A stretch of 36,746 nucleotides of DNA from an uncultured Bacilli bacterium. Its GTDB lineage: Bacteria > Bacillota_I > Bacilli_A > RF39 > UBA660. Shown here piece by piece: positions 15,569 to 24,064 of the stretch. Made by a program: the position numbers and the translations under genes. Numbering within the stretch: position 1 is the stretch's first letter; every line of letters starts with the position of its first letter. The stretch lies in NCBI GenBank assembly GCA_947631035.1, contig CANRJW010000012.1:1-36746 (forward strand). Direction: 5' to 3'. The notes below the pieces were generated by a model, which saw only the letters and a program-made list of their open reading frames with translations, did no database searches and had not been told where the DNA came from.

Positions 15569-15625
15569 AATTTTAAAGTAAATTACCACATACGATTGAC
15601 TATTGTGGTAATTTACTTTAAAATT
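15569..15625. promoter_or_regulatory. 22-bp perfect inverted repeat containing the abiE promoter
   Basis: Arm 15569-15590 (ending AAATTACCACA) is the exact reverse complement of 15604-15625, with a 13-nt centre. The promoter TTGACT (15596-15601), 17 bp, TAAAAT (15619-15624) has its -35 in the centre and its -10 in the right arm. AbiEi antitoxins are known to bind inverted repeats upstream of their own operon and repress it, so this is the expected operator. Confidence 0.85.
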
Positions 15626-15644
15626 ATATTAAGAGGTGATTATA

Positions 15645-16187
15645 TTGATATTGCTTTACAAAGAACTTATCAAACAATATAAAAGTGATTATGAAATTAA
15701 AAAGTTAATTAAAATTGGAAAGATATTTAAGATAGAAAAAGGCATTTATAGTAATCAAAAAAATGTAAATTATTTAGAAGTTCTAACTAAAAAATACCCT
15801 AATGCAATATTTACAATGGATAGTGCTTTTTATTACCATAATTTAACAGATGTTATTCCAGAAAAGGACTATCTAGCATTAAGAAGAAATAGTACTAAAA
15901 TTAGAGATAGTAGAATTAAAGTTATATACTACCAAGATAAATTTTTTGAAATTGGTAAATCAACTTTAACAGTAAATGGTGTTGAAATTCAAATATATGA
16001 TAAGGAAAGAATGTTAATAGAACTAATAAGAAATAGAAATACAATTGGCTTTGATTATTATAAAGAAATTATTGGAAATTATCGAGAAATTAAAGATTCT
16101 TTAAATACAAAAAAAATAGCTCAATATATTAGCAAGTATGAAATAGGAGATTATTTATATGATGTCATCATGAAAGAGGTGTTTTAA
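15645..16187 (+). CDS. abiEi: Type IV toxin-antitoxin system antitoxin, AbiEi family
   Basis: 180 residues from TTG 15645 (7 nt after AGAGGTG; a GTG at 15636 overlaps that site). A small winged-helix N-terminus (YKSDYEIKKLIKIGKIFKIE then KGIYSN, about 9-35) gives the DNA-binding part. It is followed by the AbiEi body with TMDSAFYYHNLTD, YDKERMLIELIRNR and a C-terminal helical end. It neutralises the AbiEii nucleotidyltransferase and should repress the operon via the inverted repeat upstream. Its stop overlaps the abiEii start (TAATG), the usual coupling of these pairs. Confidence 0.85.
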   Translation: MILLYKELIKQYKSDYEIKKLIKIGKIFKIEKGIYSNQKNVNYLEVLTKKYPNAIFTMDSAFYYHNLTDVIPEKDYLALRRNSTKIRDSRIKVIYYQDKFFEIGKSTLTVNGVEIQIYDKERMLIELIRNRNTIGFDYYKEIIGNYREIKDSLNTKKIAQYISKYEIGDYLYDVIMKEVF

Positions 16188-17002
16188 TGAATTTAAATGC
16201 AATGCTTGAAGATTATTTAGATAATGGTTATTCCAATGCTAATGCTATCTCAAAAGTTTGCCAAGATGTTATACTGATTCAAATAAATCGTGCAAATTTT
16301 AATCAAAATATAACAATCAAAGGTGGAGTAGTAATGATGGCTATTTCTAAAGATAAAAGAAGAACAACGCAAGATTTAGATATTGATTTTATTCGATATT
16401 CTTTAGATGATACGGCTATAGAAACATTTATAGAAAAACTAAGTGATAAAGATATTAAAATAAAAATAACAGCACCTATAAAAAAACTTCATCATCAAGA
16501 TTATAATGGAAAAAGAGTATTTATTGAAATATCTGATAATTTTGGCAATGCTTTTCCTACAAAACTAGATATTGGTGTACATAAAGATTTGGATATAGAG
16601 CAAGATGAATTATGCTTTGATTTAGGTAACTATTCTAAAACCGTAATGTTACTTGCTAATTCTAAAGAACAAATATGTTCAGAAAAAATAAAGTCTCTAT
16701 TAAAGTTTGGTATAACATCAACAAGATATAAAGATATTTTTGATATTTACTATTTATTTTATACGAATAATTTTGAAAATAAACGCTTTTTACAATACTT
16801 AGACAAATTAGTATTTAAGGATGATTTAATAGATGAAAATAATATAGTTGATGTAAAAAATAGTTTGGAATTTATATTTAATGATAAGAGATTTAAATCA
16901 ATGATTAATATGGCTAAAAATAACTGGCTTGAGTTACCAATTGAAGAGGTTATAACCTCTATATTGAGATTTATTTCATCATTAGAATTCGTTGAGGTAT
17001 AA
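16187..17002 (+). CDS. abiEii: Type IV toxin AbiEii, nucleotidyltransferase
   Basis: 271 residues of the nucleotidyl transferase AbiEii/AbiGii family. Visible motifs: IKGGVVMMAIS (about 45-55) for the nucleotide-binding GG, TQDLDIDF (about 63-70) for the metal-binding DxD, and KIKSLLKFGITSTRYKDIFDIYYL near residue 168-191, the conserved late K and D region. The toxin is thought to add nucleotides to tRNA acceptor ends and so stop growth until neutralised by AbiEi; some act in phage abortive infection. Translationally coupled to the antitoxin and followed after 3 nt by the primase-helicase gene, an unusual third member. Confidence 0.88.
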   Translation: MNLNAMLEDYLDNGYSNANAISKVCQDVILIQINRANFNQNITIKGGVVMMAISKDKRRTTQDLDIDFIRYSLDDTAIETFIEKLSDKDIKIKITAPIKKLHHQDYNGKRVFIEISDNFGNAFPTKLDIGVHKDLDIEQDELCFDLGNYSKTVMLLANSKEQICSEKIKSLLKFGITSTRYKDIFDIYYLFYTNNFENKRFLQYLDKLVFKDDLIDENNIVDVKNSLEFIFNDKRFKSMINMAKNNWLELPIEEVITSILRFISSLEFVEV

Positions 17003-17005
17003 CTT

Positions 17006-19375
17006 ATGAACAATAATGAAATTAGAAATCTGATAAATAAAAAGGAACTAGAAATAAAAAAACTACAAATAGAAGTAGAAGAATTAAAAAGAATGTTAAA
17101 TCAATCAACAAGTGATGATACAGAGTTATCTTTATCTAGAGACGAAAAAATTAGAGTATTTATGAGTTACTTTAGAGGTAGAGATGATGTTTACCCATAT
17201 TTATCAATAGATAAAAATAATACTAGTATTAAATATTATATACCAGCATGTGTAAATGAGTGGAAGCAAGGTGTATGTAATAAAACGATGGGCAAAAAAT
17301 GTAAGAATTGCCAGAATAGAGAAAATAAGCCTTTATCAAAGGAAGTTATCTACAATCATATGTATGGAAATAATCCAATAGGAATTTATCCTTTATTAGA
17401 AAATGATACTTGCTACTTTCTATCTTTAGATTTTGATAATAAAAATACTAATAATGATATTAAAAGTGATGTGTTAGCATTTGTTAGCATCTGTGATGAA
17501 TATGAGATACCAATTGCTATAGAACGCAGTAGATCAGGAAATGGAATTCACGTTTGGATTTTTTTTGATGTAAGTATTAAAGCATTGACAGCACGAAAAT
17601 TAGGCAGCCTATTATTATCTAAAACTATGGAAATATCGAATATTTCTATTTCGTCATTTGACAGGATGTTTCCTAATCAAGATATCTTACCAAAAGGTGG
17701 ATATGGAAATTTAATAGCATTACCATTTCAAAATGAACCATCTAAATATGGAAATACATTATTTGTTGATAGAAATTTTATAAAAATTGATAATCAAATA
17801 CAGTATTTAAATTCTATTCATAAATTAACTGAAAAAGAAATTTTTGAAAAAATTGAAGAACTATCTAATGAAACTATTGATATAGGTCATGAAATAGTTG
17901 ATATGAAAAAAGAAGTCATGGCAAAATGTAAAAATAATATCGAATATCCTAAAAGTATTAAGGTAATTTTAAATGATATGGTTTACATTGATAAGGCTAA
18001 TCTTAGTGGGGTTGTTAAAAATAGTTTTAGAAGACTTGCAACTTTTGCTAATCCTGAGTTTTACAAAAATCAAAAAATGAGATTGTCAGTATATAAAATT
18101 CCAATGGTAATTGATTGTAGTAAAGAAGATGAAAAATATTTGAAATTACCAAGAGGAACATATGAATATTTAGAAAGTTTGTGCAAAACTAATAATGTTA
18201 AAATAATAAAGACGGATAAGCGTTTTACAGGACATAAAATTGATATCACTTTTAATGGAAATTTGAGAGATGAGCAACAAAAGGCCCTTGATAACTTGCT
18301 AAAATATGATAATGGAATATTATGTGCTCCGACAGGATTCGGTAAAACGGTTATAGGCTGTAAAATAATAGAAGAACGTAAAGTTAATACTTTAATTTTA
18401 GTAAATAAATTGCAACTACTCAATCAATGGAAAGATAGAATAAAAGAATTCTTAAATGTAGAAGAAGTTGGAGAAATAAGTAGTAAAAAAAAGAATATTA
18501 CTAATGTTATTGATGTAGCCAGCATAAAATCATTATGGAATAATGGTGAAGTACTAGATATTGCAAAAAATTATGGGATGATTATTATTGATGAATGTCA
18601 TCATACAGCAGCATATACTTTTGAACAAGCGATAAATACGGGAAATGCTAGATATGTTTACGGAATTTCGGCTACGCCTGAAAGAGAAAATGGACATACT
18701 CCTATCATAAAAATGCAATGTGGTGATATTAGATATAAAGTAGATAGTTTAAAATTTAATAAAGAATTAAATCTACCAATGAAAGTAATTGTGAAGAAAA
18801 GTCATTTAAATTTTACGAATCCTAATGTTGATAATTATGAATTAAATGAAATTAATGATTTAATCGCAAAAGATGTCATACGTAGTGAAAATATTATTAA
18901 AGATATAAAAAAAGAATATGAAAATGAAAAAAATATTTTAGTCTTAACTGAACGATTGGAACTTATGAATTATATTTACGATAAATTATCTAAATATACA
19001 AATAATATTTTCAAATACTATGGTGGAATAGGTAAAATGGTACTTAAAAATTATGAAAAATTAATTAATCAAATAAATGAGGCTGGTAGTAATAAAATTA
19101 TAGTTGCTACGGGATCGTATATCGGTGAGGGATTCGATGATTCAAAACTTGATGTATTATTCTTGACTATGCCTATTTCTGGACAAACTAGAGTTACACA
19201 ATATGTAGGAAGATTACATAGGAAAGATGATAATAAAAAAGAAATATTAATTTATGATTATGTTGATGATAATTTTGCTAAAACTCGAAATATGTTTCTA
19301 AGAAGAAAAAAGACATATGAAAAATTGGGTTACGAAATAGTGGAAGATAACGAACAACAAATAATGAAGGTATAA
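17006..19375 (+). CDS. Archaeo-eukaryotic-type primase / SF2 helicase fusion (TOTE conflict-system type)
   Basis: 789 residues. A short coiled coil (1-40) leads into a Cys-rich zinc-knuckle-like segment (CVNEWKQGVCNKTMGKKC and following, about 82-105) and a primase domain with the DxD pair in FLSLDFDNK (D142, D144) and the histidine motif SGNGIHVWIFF (H182). A linker is followed by an SF2 helicase with CAPTGFGKT (about 439-447), IIDECHH (D529), YGISATPERE and the late motif QYVGRLHRKD. This is the TOTE-type primase-helicase architecture predicted to take part in biological conflict. No C-terminal nuclease is seen. It starts 3 nt after abiEii and has no promoter of its own, so it belongs to the AbiE operon. 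Confidence 0.8.
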   Translation: MNNNEIRNLINKKELEIKKLQIEVEELKRMLNQSTSDDTELSLSRDEKIRVFMSYFRGRDDVYPYLSIDKNNTSIKYYIPACVNEWKQGVCNKTMGKKCKNCQNRENKPLSKEVIYNHMYGNNPIGIYPLLENDTCYFLSLDFDNKNTNNDIKSDVLAFVSICDEYEIPIAIERSRSGNGIHVWIFFDVSIKALTARKLGSLLLSKTMEISNISISSFDRMFPNQDILPKGGYGNLIALPFQNEPSKYGNTLFVDRNFIKIDNQIQYLNSIHKLTEKEIFEKIEELSNETIDIGHEIVDMKKEVMAKCKNNIEYPKSIKVILNDMVYIDKANLSGVVKNSFRRLATFANPEFYKNQKMRLSVYKIPMVIDCSKEDEKYLKLPRGTYEYLESLCKTNNVKIIKTDKRFTGHKIDITFNGNLRDEQQKALDNLLKYDNGILCAPTGFGKTVIGCKIIEERKVNTLILVNKLQLLNQWKDRIKEFLNVEEVGEISSKKKNITNVIDVASIKSLWNNGEVLDIAKNYGMIIIDECHHTAAYTFEQAINTGNARYVYGISATPERENGHTPIIKMQCGDIRYKVDSLKFNKELNLPMKVIVKKSHLNFTNPNVDNYELNEINDLIAKDVIRSENIIKDIKKEYENEKNILVLTERLELMNYIYDKLSKYTNNIFKYYGGIGKMVLKNYEKLINQINEAGSNKIIVATGSYIGEGFDDSKLDVLFLTMPISGQTRVTQYVGRLHRKDDNKKEILIYDYVDDNFAKTRNMFLRRKKTYEKLGYEIVEDNEQQIMKV

Positions 19376-19452
19376 TTAATATTTCAAACATCTATTTATA
19401 AAAAAGATAGTTTTAAGTAAATTCTAACTCCCTATATCAAAAGGTGATTGAA

Positions 19453-19533
19453 TTGATATACTCATATAATGAACTTAGAAAAAAATCAAAATATAGAAGG
19501 AAGAAAGAACTACTAGGATTATCTTATTTTTAA
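19453..19533 (+). pseudogene. Remnant of a second AbiEi-type N-terminus
   Basis: A 26-codon frame (TTG 19453 to TAA 19531) preceded by AAGGTGATTGAATTG. It copies the layout of the abiEi start at 15632-15660 (GAGGTGATTATATTGATATT). Its product MIYSYNELRKKSKYRRKKEL resembles the first residues of the AbiEi protein (MILLYKELIKQYKSDYEIKK) and then breaks off. I read it as the stump of a lost antitoxin gene. It could also be a chance short frame. Confidence 0.4.
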
Positions 19534-19537
19534 ATCA

Positions 19538-19573
19538 AAAAATAGAATGTTTATGATGAGCATTCTTTTTTTT
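19538..19573. terminator. Bidirectional terminator between the primase-helicase operon and the XRE gene
   Basis: AGAATG (19544-19549) / CATTCT (19561-19566), A-rich on the left and eight T on the right. It overlaps the 3' end of the XRE gene. Confidence 0.65.
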
Positions 19574-19760
19574 GCATTTTAATATAATTGGCTAATTCAT
19601 TGTCGGGGATATGGAGAATGAACACTAATTTTTGTAATGTCCAGAAACTAGGAACATTACTGCCTTTTTCTAATCTTTGAAGTTGTCTAGTGCTAATTTC
19701 TAATTTTTCAGCAAGTTGTTCTTGCGTAAATCCATTTAGTAATCGATATTTCTTTATCAT
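19551..19760 (-). CDS. XRE/Cro-type helix-turn-helix regulator
   Basis: 69 residues, essentially one HTH domain: FTQEQLAEKLEISTRQLQRLEKG (about 11-33) is the classic XRE helix pair, followed by PSFWTLQKLVFILHIPDNE. A minus-strand AGGTGA site precedes the ATG at 19760. It is divergent from surface protein B. Three copies of GACATNNNATGTC lie in the shared intergenic region, one right in front of this gene, so it very likely represses both itself and the surface protein gene. No partner domain or ligand site is visible. Confidence 0.88.
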   Translation of the reverse strand: MIKKYRLLNGFTQEQLAEKLEISTRQLQRLEKGSNVPSFWTLQKLVFILHIPDNELANYIKMQKKECSS

Positions 19761-19773
19761 AAAAAATCACCTA

Positions 19774-19786
19774 GACATAATGTGTC
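19774..19786. promoter_or_regulatory. Operator O1 for the XRE regulator (proposed)
   Basis: GACATAATGTGTC, one mismatch from a perfect GACATNNNATGTC palindrome, 14 bp ahead of the XRE start codon. Confidence 0.6.
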
Positions 19787-19827
19787 ATATCTTGTTAAAT
19801 TTTTCCACGAAGTTTTATGTCATGTTA

Positions 19828-19857
19828 TTGACATGAGATGTCGTCTAGCGTTATACT
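19828..19857 (+). promoter_or_regulatory. Promoter of surface protein B with operator O2
   Basis: TTGACA (19828-19833), 18 bp, TATACT (19852-19857). The palindrome GACATGAGATGTC (19830-19842) overlaps the -35. A further ATGTCA/TGACAT inverted pair spans 19817-19834. Confidence 0.65.
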
Positions 19858-19870
19858 TGTTATAATGAAC

Positions 19871-19883
19871 GACATGATATGTC
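19871..19883. promoter_or_regulatory. Operator O3 just downstream of the promoter (proposed)
   Basis: GACATGATATGTC, the best palindrome of the three, lying at or just after the expected transcription start of surface protein B. Together with O2 it frames the promoter. Confidence 0.65.
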
Positions 19884-19905
19884 ATGTAATAATAGGAGAA
19901 GAAAA

Positions 19906-21942
19906 ATGAAAAAAAGAAATAAGATGTACATTATGATAGGGTTAGCTGTAACCATTCTAGTTTTAGTAGGGACGAGTTATGCGTGGTGGACATCAACAGC
20001 AACTCAAACAGGAATTAATGAAGTACAAAGTAGTTGTATTAAAGTAGCCATACAAAATGAGGAAGGCAATATAAAGTTACAAAATGCTTATCCTTTAACA
20101 GATGAACAAGCAGAAGAATTAACACCCTATAAGTTTACAATAACCAATACTTGTAAAACAATAGTGGATTATACAGTAAAACTAGAGAAGTTACTGCAAA
20201 CGAATGGACAAGAAAAAGATTTATTAAAAAGTGAATATATAGCGGTAGAGTTTAATGGAGGACAAAAAGAATTATTGTCAAATTATCCAACAGGCAAAAC
20301 AACTTATGAAGGAGAAGGATATACTTCAAAAGAAGCAAGAGAATTAATAAAAGGAACCTTAAACGGAAGTGATACAAAAACCTATACAATAAAACTATGG
20401 ATGGACGAAAGTGTTACTGCTACTGAAGAATCAATGAATAAAAGTTTTATAAGTAAAATAGTAGTAGATGGAAGTTTAAATGAATTAGCAGTTTATAATG
20501 AACCAAAATTACATGGAGCAGACCCGGTATTAGGGAATGAAGATGGTAAAGGAGAAGTAGCTATGCTATCAACAAAAACGATAGCAGAAGAAGAACCAAC
20601 AACAAACGATAAACTCATACCTGTCATTATAAGTGATAATGGAACAGTAACAAGAGCAAATTTAGCGCATGAATGGTATAACTATGAAGAGAAGAAATGG
20701 GCGAATGCTGTTATCTTAACAGATACTGCTGAAGAACCTGAGGTAGGAGCAGAAATACTAGAAAAAGATATTGAAAGTTATTTTGTATGGATACCGAAAT
20801 ATAAATATAAGATATTTGACATGGGGAAATATGATAAATTAGCAACAGCGGAAGAATTAATAGATAAAGGACCAAATACAGCAATAGAGATAATCTTTGG
20901 AGGAGACGATACAACAAATGAAGGAACAACAAATGGAGAGAGTGAATGTGAAAGTCCAAAGGTATCAGGAGAAGATGGAAAATGCGCTGTTGGCAAATGG
21001 ATGACGCATCCAGCGTTCTTAGCTTTTCCTGAAAGTGAAGGTTTATGGGTCGGAAAGTTTGAGACTGGATACAATCAAAGTGAAGATGGCTCATTAAAAG
21101 ATACAACAGGTTGGAGTAAAACAGGGGCAGAACAAAATCAACAAGTGCCTGAAAAAGTCATTATAAAACCGAATGTATACTCATGGCGAAAAATAAATTT
21201 AGCCAATATGTATCAAACTTCATTTAACTATGAAAGAAAATTAGAAAGTCATATGATGAAGAATACAGAATGGGGAGCCGTTGCTTATCTTACACAGAGT
21301 ATCTATGGAAGATGTAATCAAGAAGATGGACAAGTAAAATGTGAAAATGTACGATTAAATAATCATAAAGACTATGCAACAGGATATGTAGCGGTAAATG
21401 CTCCTAATTTAGGTACAGGTTTATATAAAGATACTGAGGCAGTAACATTGGGACAAAATGGTAATAATATTTGTAATTACACAAATCCATCAAGTGTTAA
21501 TGCAAGTACCACTGGAAATTATAGTGGAATCTATGATATGAGTGGTGGAGCATGGGATTCAACAATGTCCTTACCGGAAACATTTATACTTAGTACGAGT
21601 ACCGGATTTACTAATGAAACTAAACCAAGTGGACCATATGTAGATATATACAATATAGAAGCAAAACATATTTATAATGAACATGTATTTGATTATACTT
21701 TTCGTATTTTAGGAGATGCAATTGGTGAAATGGGACCATTTGCTAAATCAAGTACATCTTTTACGAGTGATGGACGAGAGATTAGTTCTTGGTATAAAAA
21801 TCTTAGTTGGTTAAGTAATGTTGTAATTTCTCGTGGTGGTGCTATTGGCGATGGGGCAGCGGTAGGAGTTTTTGCTATGGGTCCGAACAGTGGACATGCC
21901 AATTATGACTATGTTACTTTCCGCATTGTCCTTGCTCCATAA
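19906..21942 (+). CDS. Surface protein B: membrane-anchored protein with FGE/C-type-lectin-like domain, intact
   Basis: 678 residues from ATG 19906 (AGGAGAAG at 19894-19901); the frame opens earlier but only through the operator. MKKRNKMYIMIGLAVTILVL starts the protein and gives a membrane anchor at about 8-22. The next 210 residues are nearly identical to surface protein A, much of it at DNA level. After an acidic linker the FGE/C-type-lectin-like domain carries ESYFVWIPKYKYKIF, WMTHPAFLAF, SHMMKNTEWGAVAYLTQSI and GIYDMSGGAWDS, ending in a tail from RGGAIGDGAA that shares only scaffold residues with A and C. There is no G tract: the start is clean and control appears to come from the XRE regulator. 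Catalytic FGE cysteines are not evident, so a binding role is more likely than sulfatase activation. Confidence 0.88.
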   Translation: MKKRNKMYIMIGLAVTILVLVGTSYAWWTSTATQTGINEVQSSCIKVAIQNEEGNIKLQNAYPLTDEQAEELTPYKFTITNTCKTIVDYTVKLEKLLQTNGQEKDLLKSEYIAVEFNGGQKELLSNYPTGKTTYEGEGYTSKEARELIKGTLNGSDTKTYTIKLWMDESVTATEESMNKSFISKIVVDGSLNELAVYNEPKLHGADPVLGNEDGKGEVAMLSTKTIAEEEPTTNDKLIPVIISDNGTVTRANLAHEWYNYEEKKWANAVILTDTAEEPEVGAEILEKDIESYFVWIPKYKYKIFDMGKYDKLATAEELIDKGPNTAIEIIFGGDDTTNEGTTNGESECESPKVSGEDGKCAVGKWMTHPAFLAFPESEGLWVGKFETGYNQSEDGSLKDTTGWSKTGAEQNQQVPEKVIIKPNVYSWRKINLANMYQTSFNYERKLESHMMKNTEWGAVAYLTQSIYGRCNQEDGQVKCENVRLNNHKDYATGYVAVNAPNLGTGLYKDTEAVTLGQNGNNICNYTNPSSVNASTTGNYSGIYDMSGGAWDSTMSLPETFILSTSTGFTNETKPSGPYVDIYNIEAKHIYNEHVFDYTFRILGDAIGEMGPFAKSSTSFTSDGREISSWYKNLSWLSNVVISRGGAIGDGAAVGVFAMGPNSGHANYDYVTFRIVLAP

Positions 21943-21970
21943 AAAAATATCTATTTTTCAGATATTTTTT
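21943..21970. terminator. Bidirectional terminator between surface protein B and the ger operon
   Basis: AAAAATATC (21943-21951) / GATATTTTT (21961-21969), 9-nt loop, A and T flanks. It overlaps the last codons of the minus-strand gerB. Confidence 0.8.
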
Positions 21971-22988
21971 TCTTTTTAAGTAAAAAATAAAGAAAGAAAG
22001 TAGGAAGAATAAAGAGAATGGCTAAAGCCGTGAAAATAGGGAATAAATAATAAATCGTTAATTCATTTTTATAATATTTGCCAATAAATAGAAAAGCAAT
22101 AAAGAATGTAGTAATAACGATAAGGGCATGACAAAGACTATTTTTCTTGGGAATTAATTCTTTTACCAATAATGAAGCCATGGATAAATAGATAAATTCA
22201 TCAAAAATCCAAGAAAGGGCGACCACATTTTCAATTTTTTCAATAAAATCTAAGATTTTAATTTCTTTTAAAATGATATACTCTGGAAAACGATAAATGG
22301 TGGCTAGAATAGGTCCAATAATTGCCATAATTAAAAATATTTTGCTTATTAATGTGAAACTTCCTAATAAGTAGGGTGCAGTACTATTACTTTTTTCCGT
22401 GAGTAACATTAAAAGAGAAGGCGAAACCGATAACGTCGTATAGTAAAAAACAGATTTCAGAAAATCAAGGGGTGCTGTTACGAAAAAAGGCATAACTGTA
22501 TCTAATTTGGCATAACCAAGTAAAGTGGTTAAAGAAATAAAAGTTAAGAAAAAAGAAATTGGAAATAAACAGGTAGCCACACGAAAAGTGGTTATTTTAC
22601 CATTTTTACAAATGCGAATTAATAAAAAGACTAATGGTAGAGAGATAAACCAAATGGGGGTATGAATTAAGAAAAAAGAACTAGCAAATAATTGAATAAA
22701 CGTAAGACCTTCACAAAGCAGAGCTATGCCATAAAGAAGGAGAAGGATTCTTAAAAAAATACCTAAACCTTTCATTTCAGTTAAAAGTTCATTTAAAGTT
22801 TTTTCACCTTTCCATTTTTGAATTTTGTTTAATAAAAAAATCAGAAAAAGGCCAATAAGGGTACCAAGCAAAAAAGCAAGAATACTATCTTGTCTAGCCA
22901 TTCCAATAATAATTGAAAAACCAATTCCTAAAAATAAGGCTCTAGTTAAAAAGTAATTGACGGAAAAATTTTCTAATTTACTGGTCAT
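21951..22988 (-). CDS. gerB: Spore germination permease subunit, GerAB family
   Basis: 345 residues with about ten hydrophobic segments and few charged residues, the pattern of the APC-superfamily GerAB/EndA permeases. RALFLGIGFSIIIGMARQDS near the N-terminus is the family's first helix pair. This subunit binds the nutrient germinant in the spore inner membrane together with the A and C subunits. It overlaps the preceding gerC by ATGA. Operon order A-C-B differs from the A-B-C order of B. subtilis gerA but is common in other spore formers. Confidence 0.88.
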   Translation of the reverse strand: MTSKLENFSVNYFLTRALFLGIGFSIIIGMARQDSILAFLLGTLIGLFLIFLLNKIQKWKGEKTLNELLTEMKGLGIFLRILLLLYGIALLCEGLTFIQLFASSFFLIHTPIWFISLPLVFLLIRICKNGKITTFRVATCLFPISFFLTFISLTTLLGYAKLDTVMPFFVTAPLDFLKSVFYYTTLSVSPSLLMLLTEKSNSTAPYLLGSFTLISKIFLIMAIIGPILATIYRFPEYIILKEIKILDFIEKIENVVALSWIFDEFIYLSMASLLVKELIPKKNSLCHALIVITTFFIAFLFIGKYYKNELTIYYLFPIFTALAILFILPTFFLYFLLKKKKISEK

Positions 22989-24064
22989 GATTTCACCTCG
23001 AATATTAAACCATTGCGGTTGATAATAGCACGTGCTTCAAAATTGTACTTTAGTTTTGTAAAGTCGACTTCCTTTTTATACTTTTGATAATAGATTTGTT
23101 CTATTCGCAAGATATCGCTTTCGTTTCTTAAACTTGTGTTTACAACACTTTGCATGTTTTGTTGCAATTTTTCTTTGATTTTTTCTTCAATTTGTTCATA
23201 GGTACTTACTTTTTTAAAATCTAGGTCACAATGATTTTCGACAATTCTCGTTTCTACTTCCGTTTTTAAAGTGACTTGTTGATTTTCAAGAGTAATTTCA
23301 CTTTTCGGGTGGTTAAAAGTGGTTAAGACAATAAATTTGGAAGAATCATTTGGACAATTGATTTTGAAATGAATTTCTTTTGATTCTCCGTTAATCACAT
23401 TAAATGTAGCACTTTCTTCTTCTGTTAAATAATCTTGCATTTGGTATTTTTTAAAAATAGCCATTGGTCCTAATTTTAAAACATTATCTTTTAGTTCGAT
23501 AGAAGAAACATAAGTATCTTTTCTTGGGTCGATGATATTCATAACAAATTGTTCAAAGTTTAATTCAGCGGCGATGTGGTTGGAATAAATATCACTATCA
23601 ATTAAATTCGCAATAGCGGTGCTGGTCACAGGATTGTTTTTATCGGTATGACTTAAAATATCATAAGCACTACCATTTTTCGCGATGGTTAAGTAAAAAA
23701 TGTTACGAATATGATTGTCACGAATTAAAAAATCAATAATTTCTTCGACATGATACTTGGCGACTTCCTCGCTAATTACAATCGTTTTTAAATGAGCCAT
23801 ATAAGGAAAATCAGCAATTTCTAAAGAAGTATTGGAAAATGCTTCGGAAATAGAAGCACCAGAACCATAGGCAAAGAAGACCTTTTCATCCGTTTCCACA
23901 TTTTCTTTGTTTTGGGTATTTAATATTTCAAAAGATACATTAAATTGATTTTGGTCATAATCAATGGAAATACCAGAGACAAGAGCCATATCGTTTAATT
24001 CTGTATAGTCAAAACAACCTGTACAACCTAGGAGTATAAAAAGAATTAAAATAACCTTTTTCAT
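22985..24064 (-). CDS. gerC: Germination lipoprotein, Ger(x)C family
   Basis: 359 residues. The N-terminus is a lipoprotein signal, MKKVILILFILLGCTGCFDY, with the lipobox ending at LGCTGC. The mature protein starts with the family motif YTELNDMALVSGISIDYD and contains a C-terminal region ending in FEARAIINRNGLIFEV. The C subunit is anchored on the outer face of the inner spore membrane and is needed for receptor function. Its start overlaps the gerA stop (ATGA). Confidence 0.92.
   Translation of the reverse strand: MKKVILILFILLGCTGCFDYTELNDMALVSGISIDYDQNQFNVSFEILNTQNKENVETDEKVFFAYGSGASISEAFSNTSLEIADFPYMAHLKTIVISEEVAKYHVEEIIDFLIRDNHIRNIFYLTIAKNGSAYDILSHTDKNNPVTSTAIANLIDSDIYSNHIAAELNFEQFVMNIIDPRKDTYVSSIELKDNVLKLGPMAIFKKYQMQDYLTEEESATFNVINGESKEIHFKINCPNDSSKFIVLTTFNHPKSEITLENQQVTLKTEVETRIVENHCDLDFKKVSTYEQIEEKIKEKLQQNMQSVVNTSLRNESDILRIEQIYYQKYKKEVDFTKLKYNFEARAIINRNGLIFEVKS

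Noticed and set aside
20711-21106. 131-codon minus-strand frame inside surface protein B
   Set aside because: Product is His/Leu/Ser-rich nonsense typical of the strand opposite an A-rich gene. Similar shadows occur opposite the equivalent parts of A and C.
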